A stretch of 64,000 nucleotides of DNA from Streptomyces sp. DG2A-72 (GTDB lineage Bacteria > Actinomycetota > Actinomycetes > Streptomycetales > Streptomycetaceae): the NCBI RefSeq assembly GCF_030499575.1, contig NZ_JASTLC010000001.1, positions 2,001,001 through 2,065,000 on the forward strand, written 5' to 3'. Under the pieces are notes generated by a model. The model did no database searches. It saw only the letters and a list, made by a program, of their open reading frames with translations, and was not told where the DNA came from. Every line of letters begins with the position of its first letter. Positions within the stretch are counted from its first letter, which is position 1. A program made the translations under genes and the position numbers. Positions 36,803 through 47,776 of the stretch are shown in pieces.

Positions 36803-38917
36803 TCAATCTTCGTCGGATGTACTGCGGATTTCGCAGGCGTTAGGACCTTGTTCCGGCTCTGGATCACTCTCCGGGAGCTCCTCACCCAGCATGCGCTCGG
36901 CCGCCCCGCGATGCAGTCGAGCGGCAGTGGGGTCGCCGAGACGGTCCAGCGTGTCGGCGAGCCTGAGCTGCAGCGCTGCCTGCAGCCGTACGTCCTCGGC
37001 GCGGCGGGCCCACTCGATCGCCTCGTGACAGGTGCGCAGCGACTCCTCGGGCCGTCCCGCGTACTCCTGAACCCGCGCCAGCTCGCTCAACGCCCGCGCC
37101 TGGGCGGCCACATCGCCGTTCTTGCGGTACCCGGCGACCGCGGCACGCCAGCAGCGCAGCGCCTCGCCGTAGCGGCCCGCATAGGTGTGGGCCGCGGCGA
37201 TACGGCCGTACAGCCGGGCGGCGTCCTCGCGCTCGTCGCGCGCCAGCCGCTCGGCGAGGGCCCGGCCGAACCAGTCGGCGGCCCGGTCGTAGTCCCCCAG
37301 CTCCTGGTGCGCGCCGCCTACGGATTCCATCGCGCGCCCGGTCGCATACGGATCGTTTGCTTCGCGTCCGGCGTCCAGAGCCGCGCGATAGCGGACCAGC
37401 GCCTCGGCGGAACGGCCGGTCTGTGCGTCCAGATCACCGAGGTTCAGCAGGGCGGCGGCCTTCTCGCGGGGCAGCTTGCGGCGCTCGGCAACATCGAGGA
37501 CCAGGCGGTGGATGTCGTACAGGTCGGATGCGGCGGCCCGGGTGCCGAAGTGGGCCGCCATCGCCCGCACCAGCTGGGCCATCAGGCGCCGGGCGAGAGT
37601 GTCCAGCTCCCCGTCGGCGACCGCGAGCCGCGCCGACGCGAGCAGGGCGGGCCTGCGGACGGTCAGCCAGTCGGCCGCCGCGCGCGGGCTGGGGAAGCGC
37701 AGGGAGCGCGGCATGCCGACGAGCTTCTCCCGCGCGAGCGGGCTGTCGGTCTCGGTGATCGCCCGGCACGACTGCAGCAGCCGCACGGTCCGCTCCAGCA
37801 TGCGGGCGCGGGCGAGCTGGAGCTCGGCGGGGCGGTCCTGGGTCTCGGTCAGCGCCTTGAGCAGGGGGTGCAGACAGCCGGGGACCTGGTACTGCGGCAG
37901 CGGCGCGGGCACGCTCCGCAGCAGGCCGAGGGAGACGAAGTCGTCCAGGGCGGTGCGGGCGCCGTCCACCGAGCAGCCGGCGAGCGCGGAGGCGGTGTGC
38001 GGGTCGATCAGGCCGGCCGGGGCGAGGGAGAGCAGGCGCAGTATCCGGGCGGCGGTGCTCGGCAGGGACGCGTAGGCGAGCCGGAAGACCCGGCTGAGCG
38101 GCGTGCCGTCGTCACCCTCCGCATGCAGCTGCTTGGCGAAGTCGGCGACGGCCGCCTTAGGGCGGGCGGCGAGCCAGCCGCCCGCCAGCATCAGCGCGGC
38201 GGGCTGGGCCTGGCACTCCTCGACGAGTCCCTCGGCGGCCCGCGGGTCGACGGTGATGCGGACCGAGCCGGTGTGCCGGGACAGCAGTTCCACAGCCGAC
38301 TTGGTGTCGAGGCCGCCCAGGGTGCACGGGCGGACGTCCGCGATCCCGGTCAGCGGGCCGCCGGACACGGCGACGACCAGGCATTCCGCGGTGTCCGGCA
38401 GCAGCGCGTCGACCTGCTCCGCGGTGGCGGCGTCGTCGAGCAGGAGCAGAACACGCCGGTCGGCGAGGGCGGTGCGCAGCACCTCGGCCAGGTCGTCGTC
38501 ACGGGCGCCGGGCGGGGTCGGCAGTTCCAGGGCGGTGAGCAGTTCGCGGGCGGTGCGCTCGACGGGGACGGGGGTGCCGTCGGGCTCGCTCAGTCGCGCC
38601 CGCAGCACTCCGTCCCGGTAACGGTCCGCTACCTGCCGTACCAGCTCCTCGCCGAGTGCGGTACGTCCCGAGCCGGGCCTGCCCGCGATCAGCAGCACGC
38701 GCGCGCGGGGGGCCTTGCGGCCGGAGAGGGTGTCGAGTCCCGCGCGCTCGATGTCGGCGCGCAGCTCCTTCAACTCCCGTGTGCGGCCCAGGAATCGAGA
38801 CTCCGCAGCAGTGTGTGCGGACAGCTGCACGCCACCAGTGTCCACCGCCTGATCCGTCACGGGCCACACTCCCGTCCCACCACACGTGCCAACCCGCCGG
38901 GACTCCGGCTCGGGCAT
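36803..38917 (-). CDS. STAND-type ATPase with TPR repeats (AfsR-like without DNA-binding domain)
   Basis: 704-aa cytoplasmic protein. An AAA/NB-ARC-like module (about 40-300) begins FLGRTRELKELRADIERAGL and has the P-loop LLIAGRPGSGRTALGEELVR, where the usual Lys is Arg. RRVLLLLDDAATAEQVDALL is the Walker B and LLSLAPAGLIDPHTASALAG a winged-helix-like part. From about 480 come TPR repeats (AALLNLGDLDAQTGRSAEAL, AMESVGGAHQELGDYDRAAD, LYGRIAAAHTYAGRYGEAL). Unlike AfsR/SARP it has no N-terminal DNA-binding domain, so it probably signals through protein contacts. The ATG at 38917 appears leaderless. Confidence 0.85.
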   Translation of the reverse strand: MPEPESRRVGTCGGTGVWPVTDQAVDTGGVQLSAHTAAESRFLGRTRELKELRADIERAGLDTLSGRKAPRARVLLIAGRPGSGRTALGEELVRQVADRYRDGVLRARLSEPDGTPVPVERTARELLTALELPTPPGARDDDLAEVLRTALADRRVLLLLDDAATAEQVDALLPDTAECLVVAVSGGPLTGIADVRPCTLGGLDTKSAVELLSRHTGSVRITVDPRAAEGLVEECQAQPAALMLAGGWLAARPKAAVADFAKQLHAEGDDGTPLSRVFRLAYASLPSTAARILRLLSLAPAGLIDPHTASALAGCSVDGARTALDDFVSLGLLRSVPAPLPQYQVPGCLHPLLKALTETQDRPAELQLARARMLERTVRLLQSCRAITETDSPLAREKLVGMPRSLRFPSPRAAADWLTVRRPALLASARLAVADGELDTLARRLMAQLVRAMAAHFGTRAAASDLYDIHRLVLDVAERRKLPREKAAALLNLGDLDAQTGRSAEALVRYRAALDAGREANDPYATGRAMESVGGAHQELGDYDRAADWFGRALAERLARDEREDAARLYGRIAAAHTYAGRYGEALRCWRAAVAGYRKNGDVAAQARALSELARVQEYAGRPEESLRTCHEAIEWARRAEDVRLQAALQLRLADTLDRLGDPTAARLHRGAAERMLGEELPESDPEPEQGPNACEIRSTSDED

Positions 38918-38923
38918 TTTCAG

Positions 38924-38929
38924 AGCCTA
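38924..38929 (-). promoter_or_regulatory. -10 element of a probable leaderless promoter
   Basis: TAGGCT on the minus strand ends 6 nt before the ATG at 38917, and no ribosome site is present. Transcription would start at the ATG of the TPR-ATPase gene. Confidence 0.45.
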
Positions 38930-39021
38930 GTTCACGCTCTGCAACGTTCCATGAGGAGCGCGGCGGACACGTCGCCCGATCGGATCAGCCGATGGTCACA
39001 CCGGGTGTGGGCCAACCGTGT

Positions 39022-39648
39022 TCAGGCCTCGAAGGGACGCGCCGGCCAGGGCGCGTCCGCGAGGCGCAGGGCGTCGAGTCCGTCACCCTGCTGGGCGGCG
39101 ACCAGTGAAAGGACGCCCACGATCAGGCAGTTGTTGTGCAGCTCGCCCGCGAGCACGCCCCGGACGAGCTCGTCGACGGGCACGCGCGCGTACTCCAGGT
39201 CGGTCTCCTCGTGCTCGACCTCGAAGCGCTCCCCGTCGGCCTCGGACAGATCGCGGGCCAGGAAGATCCGTACGGCCTCGTCGCAGCCGCCGGGGGTGGT
39301 GTAGACGTCGGTCAGCACCCGCCAGTCCTCGGCCTTGACGTGCGCCTCCTCGTACAGCTCGCGCTGGGCGGCGTGCAGCGGGTTCTCGCCGGGGATGTCG
39401 AGCAGCCCGGCCGGGATCTCCCACAGCTTCTGCCGTACGGGGTGGCGGTACTGCCTGATGAGCAGGACACGGCCGTCGTCGTCGAGGGCGAGGACAGCCA
39501 CGGAGCCGGGGTGGACCTGGTAGTCACGGCGGACCACCGAGCCGTCCGGCATGACCACCTCGTCGGTGCGGACGGAGGTCTTGTTGCCCACGAAGGGGGT
39601 CTCCGTCGCCCGGATCTCCCACTCCTCGGGAGTGTCCTTGATGGTCAT
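39022..39648 (-). CDS. Nudix hydrolase, ADP-ribose pyrophosphatase type
   Basis: 208-aa enzyme hydrolysing ADP-ribose or related sugar nucleotides. The family hallmark VLLIRQYRHPVRQKLWEIPA precedes the Nudix box AGLLDIPGENPLHAAQRELY with EEAHV, giving the metal-binding glutamates. The distal Glu region EADGERFEVEHEETDLEY fits ADPRase dimers. ATG 39648 has AAGGA 6 nt upstream. It follows pyrG in the same direction, separated by a strong terminator that ends about 25 nt before this start. Confidence 0.9.
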   Translation of the reverse strand: MTIKDTPEEWEIRATETPFVGNKTSVRTDEVVMPDGSVVRRDYQVHPGSVAVLALDDDGRVLLIRQYRHPVRQKLWEIPAGLLDIPGENPLHAAQRELYEEAHVKAEDWRVLTDVYTTPGGCDEAVRIFLARDLSEADGERFEVEHEETDLEYARVPVDELVRGVLAGELHNNCLIVGVLSLVAAQQGDGLDALRLADAPWPARPFEA

Positions 39649-39672
39649 GCCGTGTCCTTCCGGATGTGCAGG

Positions 39673-39710
39673 AAAAAACCGGGGCGCGACCTTGAAGGTA
39701 CGCACCCCGG
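39673..39710 (-). terminator. rho-independent terminator of pyrG
   Basis: On the minus strand, CCGGGGTGCGTACCTT and AAGGTCGCGCCCCGG fold into a long hairpin with a few mismatches in the middle (39679-39710). A run of six T follows (39678-39673). This is the textbook form, rare in Streptomyces. Confidence 0.8.
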
Positions 39711-39729
39711 CAACCGTACAACTGGTGTG

Positions 39730-41379
<1,650 letters not shown>

Positions 41380-41838
41380 GGCCAAGAGGGGGCTCCCGTG
41401 GTCGCGGTCTGGGTTGCGTTCCGGGGTTTTTCTCCCACCGGTCCACGGGCTACCAGGGTATCAGCGCCAGGGGACGACGGCTTCCGGCCACGCTCCGCAC
41501 ACGGGTCGGCACGGACACGTACCGCTTACTTCTTTCTCACCCGTTGCTCACCCGTTCAGCGCACCCGCGTTGCCCGGAGCGGCACGCAGATCATCTACGT
41601 GCGTCGTATCCTGCTCGGACACTCGCTGCCGAGCCCGGCCGGCAAAACGGCACCACCCCAGCCCGTACCCACCGGAACAACGAGAGCTCGTCAGTTCGTT
41701 GAGCAACGACTGTTGTTTTGCCTCACGGCATGAGCGACTGATTTGCTTCATCGCTCAACGACGCATGACAAAGACCCCTTGACCGCACTAGCGACAGCCC
41801 CCTTGTGGGGTGACGTGGCCGTTCGACTGGAGTTGCAC
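41380..41838. other. 459-nt divergent region between pyrG and the GH15 gene
   Basis: No gene is supported. It contains a perfect 14-bp palindrome TCGTTGAGCAACGA (41696-41709) and a 7-bp inverted repeat TGAGCGA/TCGCTCA (41731-41737, 41751-41757). These share the word GTTGAGC and are AT-richer than the surroundings. They are well placed to be operators for the rightward gene. Confidence 0.5.
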
Positions 41839-43641
41839 GTGGCCGGGCGCATCGAAGACTACGCACTCATCGGAGACATGCAGACCGCTGCCCTGGTCTG
41901 CCGGGACGGCACAGTGGACTGGCTGTGCCTGCCCCGCTTCGACTCGCACGCCATCTTCGCCGGTCTGATGGGCACCGAGGAACACGGCTTCTGGCGGCTC
42001 GGCCCCGCGCACGCGGCCGACGCCGAGCCGCCCGTCGCGGCCCGGCGCACCTACCGCGGGGACTCGCTGATCCTGGAGTCCGAGTGGGACACCCCGCGCG
42101 GCACGGTCCGGGTCATCGACTTCATGCCCCCGCGTGACGGCGCCCCGCAGCTCATCCGGATCGTGGAGGGCGTCTCGGGCCGCGTCCCGATGCGCTCGGC
42201 GCTCCGGATGCGGTTCTCCTACGGCCGGATCGTCCCCTGGGTGCACCGGCACGAGGGCCGTACGGTGGCCGTCGCGGGCCCCGACTCCGTGTGGTTCGAC
42301 ACATCCGCCGAGACCTACGGCAAGTCGCTCACGACGTACTCGGACTTCACCGTCGGACCGGGCGACCGGATCGCGTTCACCATCTCCTGGGAGCCCTCGC
42401 ACAAGGAGCCGCCGCCGCTGCCGGAGCCGGAGCAGTCGCTGGAGGCGACCGAGGGCTTCTGGCGCGACTGGGTGGAGCACTGCACGTACCACGGCCCCTA
42501 CCGTGAGGCGGTGATCCGCTCGCTGATCACGCTCAAGGCGCTGACGTACGGCCCGACCGGCGGCATCGTCGCCGCCCCCACCACCTCCCTGCCGGAGGCG
42601 ATCGGCGGCGTCCGCAACTGGGACTACCGCTACACCTGGCTCCGCGACGCGGCGATCACGCTCTCCTCGCTGCTGCGCACCGGCTACCGCGAGGAGGCCC
42701 GCGCCTGGCGCGAGTGGCTGCTGCGCGCGGTCGCCGGCGATCCCGAGAACCTGCAGATCATGTACGGCATCGCGGGCGAGCGCGAGCTGGGCGAGGCCGA
42801 GCTGGACTGGCTGCCCGGCTATGAGAACTCCGCCCCGGTCCGGGTCGGCAACGGCGCCGCGCACCAGCTCCAGCTGGATGTGTACGGCGAGGTCACCGAG
42901 GCCCTGCACCTCGCGCACATGACGGGCCTGGCCCGCAACGACTACGCCTCGCTGCTCCAGCTCAAGCTGATCCGCTATCTGGAGCGGCACTGGGACGAGC
43001 CGGACGAGGGCATCTGGGAGGTGCGCGGCCCGCGCCGCCACTTCGTGCACTCCAAGGTCATGGCGTGGGTCGCGGTCGACCGCACGATCAAGCTGATCGA
43101 GTCCGGCGACGCGGACGGCCCGCTGGAGCGCTGGCGCGAGCTGCGCGACGACATCCACCGGGACGTGTGTGAGAAGGGTTACGACAAAGAGCGCAACACC
43201 TTCACACAGTCGTACGGCTCGAGGGAGCTGGACGCCTCGCTGCTGCTGATTCCGCAGATGGGCTTCCTGCCGCCGGACGACAAGCGGGTCATCGGCACCA
43301 TCGAGGCGATCCAGCGCGAGCTGTCCACCGAGGACGGCTTCATCCTGCGCTACCCGACACAGGGCGAGGACGAGGGCGTCGACGGCCTCCCCGGCGACGA
43401 GGGGGCGTTCCTGGCCTGCTCGTTCTGGATGGCCGACGACCTGGCGATGATCGGCCGCGTCGACGAGGCCCGCAAGCTCTTCGAGAAGCTGCTGTCACTG
43501 CGCAACGACCTCGGTCTGCTGGCCGAGGAGTGGGACCCGCGCCTGCAGCGCCAGGTCGGCAACTTCCCGCAGGCCTTCAGCCACGTCCCGCTGATCGACA
43601 CGGCACTGCGGCTGACGGCCTCGGGGGCGTACGGCGGCTGA
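41839..43641 (+). CDS. glycoside hydrolase family 15 (glucoamylase/trehalase-like)
   Basis: 600-aa cytoplasmic enzyme with an N-terminal beta-sandwich (1-260) and the (alpha/alpha)6 barrel (265-600). Key blocks: GRIEDYALIGDMQTAALVCR at the start, GVRNWDYRYTWLRDAAITLS with the acid residue region, and GLLAEEWDPRLQRQVGNFPQ with the second catalytic Glu. Actinobacterial members include GH15 trehalases, so trehalose or alpha-1,4-glucan could be the substrate. GTG 41839 has GGAG 6 nt upstream; the frame extends 32 codons further without a ribosome site. No signal peptide is seen. Confidence 0.9.
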   Translation: MAGRIEDYALIGDMQTAALVCRDGTVDWLCLPRFDSHAIFAGLMGTEEHGFWRLGPAHAADAEPPVAARRTYRGDSLILESEWDTPRGTVRVIDFMPPRDGAPQLIRIVEGVSGRVPMRSALRMRFSYGRIVPWVHRHEGRTVAVAGPDSVWFDTSAETYGKSLTTYSDFTVGPGDRIAFTISWEPSHKEPPPLPEPEQSLEATEGFWRDWVEHCTYHGPYREAVIRSLITLKALTYGPTGGIVAAPTTSLPEAIGGVRNWDYRYTWLRDAAITLSSLLRTGYREEARAWREWLLRAVAGDPENLQIMYGIAGERELGEAELDWLPGYENSAPVRVGNGAAHQLQLDVYGEVTEALHLAHMTGLARNDYASLLQLKLIRYLERHWDEPDEGIWEVRGPRRHFVHSKVMAWVAVDRTIKLIESGDADGPLERWRELRDDIHRDVCEKGYDKERNTFTQSYGSRELDASLLLIPQMGFLPPDDKRVIGTIEAIQRELSTEDGFILRYPTQGEDEGVDGLPGDEGAFLACSFWMADDLAMIGRVDEARKLFEKLLSLRNDLGLLAEEWDPRLQRQVGNFPQAFSHVPLIDTALRLTASGAYGG

Positions 43642-43710
43642 ACAGGACTCTTGTGACGCGCCCGCCTAGGCTGGGAGCAAGCGATTGCCCCGGCATGGAA
43701 GGGGGCAGCC

Positions 43711-45093
43711 ATGGCTTCCCTCTCGAAGGCGGGCGCGGCCCTCACCGCGCTGCGTGAGGATCTGGCCGGTGAGGTGTTCGCTCCCGGGGATCCCGGTTAC
43801 GACGAGGCGCGCGCCGTCTTCAACACCATGATCGACCGGCGGCCCGCCGTGATCGCGCAGTGCGCGAACGTCGATGACGTCGCCCGGGCCGTGCGGTTCG
43901 GCCGGGAGCTGGACCTCAACATCGCCGTGCGCGGCGGTGGACACAGCGTGGCGGGCATGGCGGTCAACGACGGCGGTCTGGTGGTCGACCTGCGCCGGAT
44001 GCACGAAGTGACCGTCCATCCGGGAGCCGAGGCGGTACGGGTCGAGGGCGGGGCCACCTGGGGCCATGTGGACCGCGCTACCCAGCCGCACGGCCTGGCG
44101 ACCACGGGTGGCAGGGCCTCGACGACCGGTGTGGGCGGTTTCGTCCTGGGCGGCGGCACCGGCTGGCTGGACCGCTGGTGCGGGCTCGCCGTCGACAATC
44201 TGCTCGGCGTGGAGCTGGTCACCGCCGACGGCAACCGGGTGCACGCGAACGCGGACGAGAACCCCGAACTGTTCTGGGCGCTGCACGGCGGTGGCGGCAA
44301 CTTCGGCATCGCCACCGCGCTCACCCTGAAGCTGCACGAACTGCCCGAGTTCGCCATCGCGATGCTGCTGTACGAGCCGGAGTTCGCGCCCGCGGCCGTC
44401 CGTACCTTCCGCGACGTGATCGAGTCCGGCCCGGACGAGCTGAGCGGCGGCGCCCTGTACTTCTCCGGCCCGCCCGAGGAGTTCGTACCGCCGTCCCTGG
44501 TCGGCGAGTTGGTGTGCGGCGTGCTTCTGACGTACGCCGGTGCGGAGCAGGACATGCGCAAGTACGCCGATCCCCTGCTGGCGCTGAAGCACGAGGCGGA
44601 GATCGTCGGCGCGATGCCGTACGCCGACGTGCAGTGCATGATCGACGATCCGCCCGGCATGCGGCACTACTGGTCGGCGGAGTATCTGACCGGCGCACCG
44701 GACAACTACGTGGCCGTCTTCTGCACCGGCGCCCAGGGCATGCCCGTGCCGACCGGCACCCAGTTCGTGCTGCTCCCCCAGGGCGGTGCGATCACCGCCG
44801 GCCCGCACGACTTTCCGGTGCCCTACCGTGACGCGCCGTGGGCGGTGCACCCGTACGGCATGTGGCAGGACCCGGCGGACGACGAGCGGTGCATCCAGTG
44901 GGTCCGCGACGTCCGCGCCGACGCCGGGCCGTGGAGCACCGGCGCGGTCTATCTGAACTTCATCGGCGACGAGGGCCCGGAGCGGGTGATCGCCGGTCTG
45001 GGCGTCGAGAACCATCGGCGGCTCGAAGCTCTGAAGCGGCAGTACGACCCGGACAACGTCTTCCGCTTCAACCACAACATCAGGCCTGCTTGA
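43711..45093 (+). CDS. FAD-linked oxidase, berberine-bridge-enzyme-like
   Basis: 460-aa flavoprotein. The FAD-binding PCMH domain holds LNIAVRGGGHSVAGMAVNDG, whose His is the usual covalent flavin site. The second linkage Cys seen in bicovalent enzymes is missing: the segment reads TGGRASTTGVGGFVLGGGTG. ALHGGGGNFGIATALTLKLH and the C-terminal BBE block DPDNVFRFNHNI complete the fold. ATG 43711 has GGAAGGGGG upstream. It could oxidise sugars or an aromatic metabolite. The last 14 nt overlap the convergent LLM gene. Confidence 0.9.
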   Translation: MASLSKAGAALTALREDLAGEVFAPGDPGYDEARAVFNTMIDRRPAVIAQCANVDDVARAVRFGRELDLNIAVRGGGHSVAGMAVNDGGLVVDLRRMHEVTVHPGAEAVRVEGGATWGHVDRATQPHGLATTGGRASTTGVGGFVLGGGTGWLDRWCGLAVDNLLGVELVTADGNRVHANADENPELFWALHGGGGNFGIATALTLKLHELPEFAIAMLLYEPEFAPAAVRTFRDVIESGPDELSGGALYFSGPPEEFVPPSLVGELVCGVLLTYAGAEQDMRKYADPLLALKHEAEIVGAMPYADVQCMIDDPPGMRHYWSAEYLTGAPDNYVAVFCTGAQGMPVPTGTQFVLLPQGGAITAGPHDFPVPYRDAPWAVHPYGMWQDPADDERCIQWVRDVRADAGPWSTGAVYLNFIGDEGPERVIAGLGVENHRRLEALKRQYDPDNVFRFNHNIRPA

Positions 45094-46039
45094 GGGCCGT
45101 CAGCGTGCGCTCTCCGCCCGGGTCGCCCGCCGTCGCCGGGACGAGGGCGATCTCGTCGAGCCCGGCGTCGGCGTACTCCTCGGCACGCGCGCGTACGGCG
45201 TCGACGTCGCCCACCAGGCCGACCATATCCGCCGCCTGAGCGGGCAGCGCCCGCACCAGTGTGCCGGGGTCGGCACCGGTACGGGCCAGTTCGACGGCCT
45301 CCCCGAAACCGGCCGCCTCGAACACGTCGCTGTAGCCCGGCACGGTCAGATACCCGGCGATGCTCCGCAGGACCTGCGCGAGGGAGTCGGGGTCCGGATC
45401 GACGGCGGCCGGCAGCCAGGCGGCCAGGGTCGGTGGCGACGTACGGCCCGCGCGCTCCGCGGCGTCGATCATCCGGGCGCGCAGGGTGCGGACCTGCTCC
45501 GGGGAGACGATGTCGAGCAGCATGCGGTCGGCGTGCGCGGCGGCCGTGGCGATCGCACGGCCGCCGAACGCGGCCACGGTCAGCGGTCCGCCGGGCTGCT
45601 GCTGCCGCCGCCGGAAAGCGCTGCCGGGCACGACCGGCTCACCGTACGCGCCGTGCAGCAGCTCTCGTACGGCAGCCGCGCTCTCCTCCAGTGCGGCGGC
45701 GGGCCGGACCCGCGTGCGCCCGTGCACGCCCTCGACGACCCGCTTGCTGGACGTGCCCAGCGCCACCCCGACCGGCCGGCCGGTGACGGCGGCGCAGGAG
45801 GCGGCGCCCCGGGCGATCGTGAACGGGTCGCGCACGGACACGGCCACGGGCCCGGCGGTCAGCGCGACCCGCTCGGTGGCCCGCCCGATCGCCGTGGCGA
45901 GCACGAACGCGTCCCACGTCGGCCCCTCACCGGCCCACACCTCGCGGTACCCGAGCCGATCGGCGACCACTGCGACCCTGAGCGGCTCCTCGACGGCACT
46001 GTCGTCCTCTCGCGCAACCGCGACCACGCTGAAGTCCAT
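45080..46039 (-). CDS. LLM-class flavin-dependent oxidoreductase
   Basis: 319-aa protein of the luciferase-like monooxygenase family using F420 or FMN. It begins MDFSVVAVAREDDSAVEEPL, then VVADRLGYREVWAGEGPTWD and VALTAGPVAVSVRDPFTIAR. SVRDP and the GVALGTSSKRVVEGVHGR block fit F420-binding members common in actinobacteria. The end ADAGLDEIALVPATAGDP is typical. ATG 46039 is the first good start. It converges on the flavin oxidase with a 14-nt overlap and is divergent from the PucR regulator. Confidence 0.88.
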   Translation of the reverse strand: MDFSVVAVAREDDSAVEEPLRVAVVADRLGYREVWAGEGPTWDAFVLATAIGRATERVALTAGPVAVSVRDPFTIARGAASCAAVTGRPVGVALGTSSKRVVEGVHGRTRVRPAAALEESAAAVRELLHGAYGEPVVPGSAFRRRQQQPGGPLTVAAFGGRAIATAAAHADRMLLDIVSPEQVRTLRARMIDAAERAGRTSPPTLAAWLPAAVDPDPDSLAQVLRSIAGYLTVPGYSDVFEAAGFGEAVELARTGADPGTLVRALPAQAADMVGLVGDVDAVRARAEEYADAGLDEIALVPATAGDPGGERTLTALKQA

Positions 46040-46119
46040 GGCGGCGCGCTTACCCGGCCGCGATCCCCTCAACCGCGATGAAGATCGTCCCGGAGATGTT
46101 GCGGGAGCGTCCGCGCAGG

Positions 46120-46125
46120 TACCGT
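46120..46125 (+). promoter_or_regulatory. -10 element before the PucR-type regulator
   Basis: TACCGT lies 7 nt before the ATG at 46133, with no ribosome site between, which suggests a leaderless transcript. Confidence 0.4.
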
Positions 46126-46132
46126 CCGCAGC

Positions 46133-47776
46133 ATGGACAGCCGCACGGACAGCCGTTTCGAGAGCCAGGGCGCCGGGATCACCGTTCAGCGGGCGCTGGA
46201 GCTGCCCGGGCTGCGCAGCGGACTCCCCGAAGTGCTCGCGGGCGCCGACCGGCTGCAGCGGACGGTGCGCTGGGTCCATGCGGGCGAGGTCCCCAACATC
46301 GCCTCGCTGCTCAAGGGCGGCGAACTGCTCCTGACGACGGGATACGGGCTCGGCACCCGTCCGGCCGATCAGCGCGCGTTCGTCCGCACGCTGGCCGAGC
46401 GCGGGATCGCGGCCCTGGTGGTGGAGCTGGGCCCGCGCTTCACCCGCCTGCCCGCCGCCCTTGTCGAGACGGCCCGCAGCGCCGGGCTCCCCCTGGTCCA
46501 GCTGCACCGCGAGGTGCCCTTCGTGACGGTCACCGAGGAGATCCACACCGAGATCGTCAACGGACATTACGCGCTGCTGCAGCGGGCGGAAGAGGTGCAC
46601 CGGCGCTGTACGGAGGCCCTGTTGGGCGGTGGCGGGGTGCCGCAGGTGCTCGGGATCCTGGCCGACTTCTGCGGCAACCCGGTCTTCCTGGAGACGACGG
46701 ACGGGCAGCTGCTGTATGCCGCCGGTGCCGGGCCCGAGGGCGCGGATCCGCTCCAGGTGTGGGAGGGGCTGCGCGGCCAGCACAAGGACGCCCCGCCGCC
46801 GGCCGGGTCGGTGCTCGTGGACGTGCCGGGCGGCGGGCCGGGAGCGGGGTCGGTGCGCGCCCGTCTCGCGCTGCTGCCGGTGCGGGCCCCGCTGGCGCCG
46901 GTGCACCGCATCGCCGCCGAACGGGCCGCGGGCATCCTGGCCGTGGTGCTGATGCAGGCCCGCCAGGAGGAGGAGCTGGCGGCGCGTGGTCGCGGCGACT
47001 TCCTCACCGACCTCGCCGAAGGCCGTATCACGGCGGAGGACGCGCCCGCGCAGGCGCGCGTGCTGGGCTTCAAGCCGGGTGACAGCCCGCTGATGCCCGT
47101 GGTGATGCGGCTCGGGGACGCACTGTCGCCGGGCGGTGGCTGGGCGGTGCTGGCGCGTGCGGTCTCGGAGGAGCTGGCGTCGGTGGGCGTGCCGGTGCTG
47201 CTCGGTGTACGGCCGGTGGAGGGCCGTGTCCTGGTGCTGCTCGGGCTGCGGTCGGAGTCGGAGCGGGCGCCCGTCGCGGACCGGGTCTCGGCGGCGCTGC
47301 GGGCGGGTGTGGAACGGGCCGGGATGCAGCGGCCGGGCGCGCAGCCGCCTGTCGTGGTGGTCGGGGTGGCCGGCGGCTGGGCGGCGGCGTCGGCGGGCCT
47401 CAGGCACGCGGCCGAGACGGCGACGGCGGCGCAGGGCCTGACGGACCGTCCCTGGTACGACGCCCGCCGCCTCGACATCGACCTGCTGCTGTGGCGGCTG
47501 CGCGACCACCCTGACCTGGCGGCCTTCGTGGACCGCGCGATCGGCCCGGTCCGCGACCACGACAGCAAGTCCAAGCCCCCGCTGCTGCCCACCCTGCAGA
47601 CGTACTTGGCCCATGCCGGCCGCAAGGCGGAGACGGCCCGCGAGCTGCATCTGAACCGGCAGACCCTCTACAACCGCCTCGCCCGCATCGGCGAGTTGCT
47701 CGGCACGGACCTCGACGACCCGCAGACGGTACTGGCGTTGAGCCTGGCGCTGCGCGCACGCCGACACGTGCCCTAG
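46133..47776 (+). CDS. PucR-family transcriptional regulator
   Basis: 547-aa regulator. The N-terminal PucR sensing domain (about 15-140) reads GITVQRALELPGLRSGLPEV and LLLTTGYGLG. A GGDEF-like central part and the C-terminal PucR helix-turn-helix (about 480-545) follow; the latter reads LPTLQTYLAHAGRKAETARE, LHLNRQTLYNRLARIGELLG. Such proteins control purine, amino-acid or polyamine use. The ATG at 46133 seems leaderless. Its TAG stop and the stop of the convergent glycosyltransferase share the palindrome CTAG (47773-47776). Confidence 0.9.
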   Translation: MDSRTDSRFESQGAGITVQRALELPGLRSGLPEVLAGADRLQRTVRWVHAGEVPNIASLLKGGELLLTTGYGLGTRPADQRAFVRTLAERGIAALVVELGPRFTRLPAALVETARSAGLPLVQLHREVPFVTVTEEIHTEIVNGHYALLQRAEEVHRRCTEALLGGGGVPQVLGILADFCGNPVFLETTDGQLLYAAGAGPEGADPLQVWEGLRGQHKDAPPPAGSVLVDVPGGGPGAGSVRARLALLPVRAPLAPVHRIAAERAAGILAVVLMQARQEEELAARGRGDFLTDLAEGRITAEDAPAQARVLGFKPGDSPLMPVVMRLGDALSPGGGWAVLARAVSEELASVGVPVLLGVRPVEGRVLVLLGLRSESERAPVADRVSAALRAGVERAGMQRPGAQPPVVVVGVAGGWAAASAGLRHAAETATAAQGLTDRPWYDARRLDIDLLLWRLRDHPDLAAFVDRAIGPVRDHDSKSKPPLLPTLQTYLAHAGRKAETARELHLNRQTLYNRLARIGELLGTDLDDPQTVLALSLALRARRHVP

